A stretch of 20,194 bases of DNA, from NCBI GenBank assembly GCA_001917135.1, contig MNTT01000011.1, positions 1 to 20,194 on the forward strand, in the 5' to 3' direction. Under the pieces are notes generated by a model, which had not been told where the DNA came from, did no database searches, and was given only the letters and a program-made list of their open reading frames with translations. The position numbers and the translations under genes were made by a program. Of this stretch, positions 20,190 through 20,194 are shown piece after piece (the first letter of the stretch is position 1; each line of letters opens with the position of its first letter). The DNA comes from Acetobacter sp. 46_36 (GTDB taxonomy: Bacteria; Pseudomonadota; Alphaproteobacteria; RF32; CAG-239).

Positions 20190-20194
20190 ATGGA
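20190..20194 (+). CDS. Possible start of a downstream gene (ATG only)
   Basis: An ATG at 20190 follows GAGGCG at normal distance and runs off the window. Only the start codon is visible. Being the next gene in the DGR orientation, it is the first place to look for a variable-repeat target, but the sequence cannot show that. Confidence 0.35.

Overview
The window reads as chromosomal DNA of an alphaproteobacterium of moderate GC content. The guess of a host-associated, gut-type lineage is an inference from gene content and style (a GRSMIEMLG-type pilin, an MIF-family tautomerase, flavin-dependent ThyX, a diversity-generating retroelement). No rRNA or other decisive taxonomic marker is present. 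Most of the window is housekeeping DNA with short intergenic gaps and clear Shine-Dalgarno sequences.

Layout. Positions 1-317 are AT-rich and hold the start of an unrecognised minus-strand gene, with a promoter and two terminator-like hairpins ahead of it. Next comes tRNA-Gln(CTG) on the minus strand with its own promoter and terminator. On the plus strand follow a small hypothetical gene, a cold-shock protein with promoter, leader hairpin and terminator, a 410-bp stretch without a convincing gene, an MsbA-like ABC exporter, a tandem repeat block, an MIF-family tautomerase, and a PilS-like type IV pilin with a strong terminator. Positions 5365-11540 are a minus-strand block: a membrane protein of unknown function, a YfgM-like TPR protein, BamB, ThyX and the GTPase Der. 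This preserves the yfgM-bamB-der order known from other Proteobacteria, with thyX inserted. Positions 11690-14852 are a plus-strand RlmD-like rRNA methyltransferase and transketolase pair. A secreted ankyrin protein and a secreted transglutaminase-like protein lie on the minus strand, divergent from rplM-rpsI.

The main find is at 17962-20096, right after the rpsI terminator: a diversity-generating retroelement (DGR). It has an Avd-type accessory gene, an adenine-rich template repeat of which the core 72 nt are 53% A (translating to an Asn-rich NVR..NG..NNNNP...PDLSL pattern), a strongly structured spacer, and a reverse transcriptase with YMDD and the DGR-type GNQTSQ motif. I found no variable repeat or target gene in the window, so the target is either just downstream of 20194 or acts in trans elsewhere. 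Odd features are an in-frame TAA codon in the template, a stack of hairpins between template and RT ending in a terminator-like stem with a T tract, and an N-terminal extension on Avd.

A second theme is short tandem repeats at gene ends and linkers: about 20 bp after the ABC exporter, 65-66 bp overlapping the der stop, 42 bp inside der (inter-G-domain linker), and 42 bp just after thyX.
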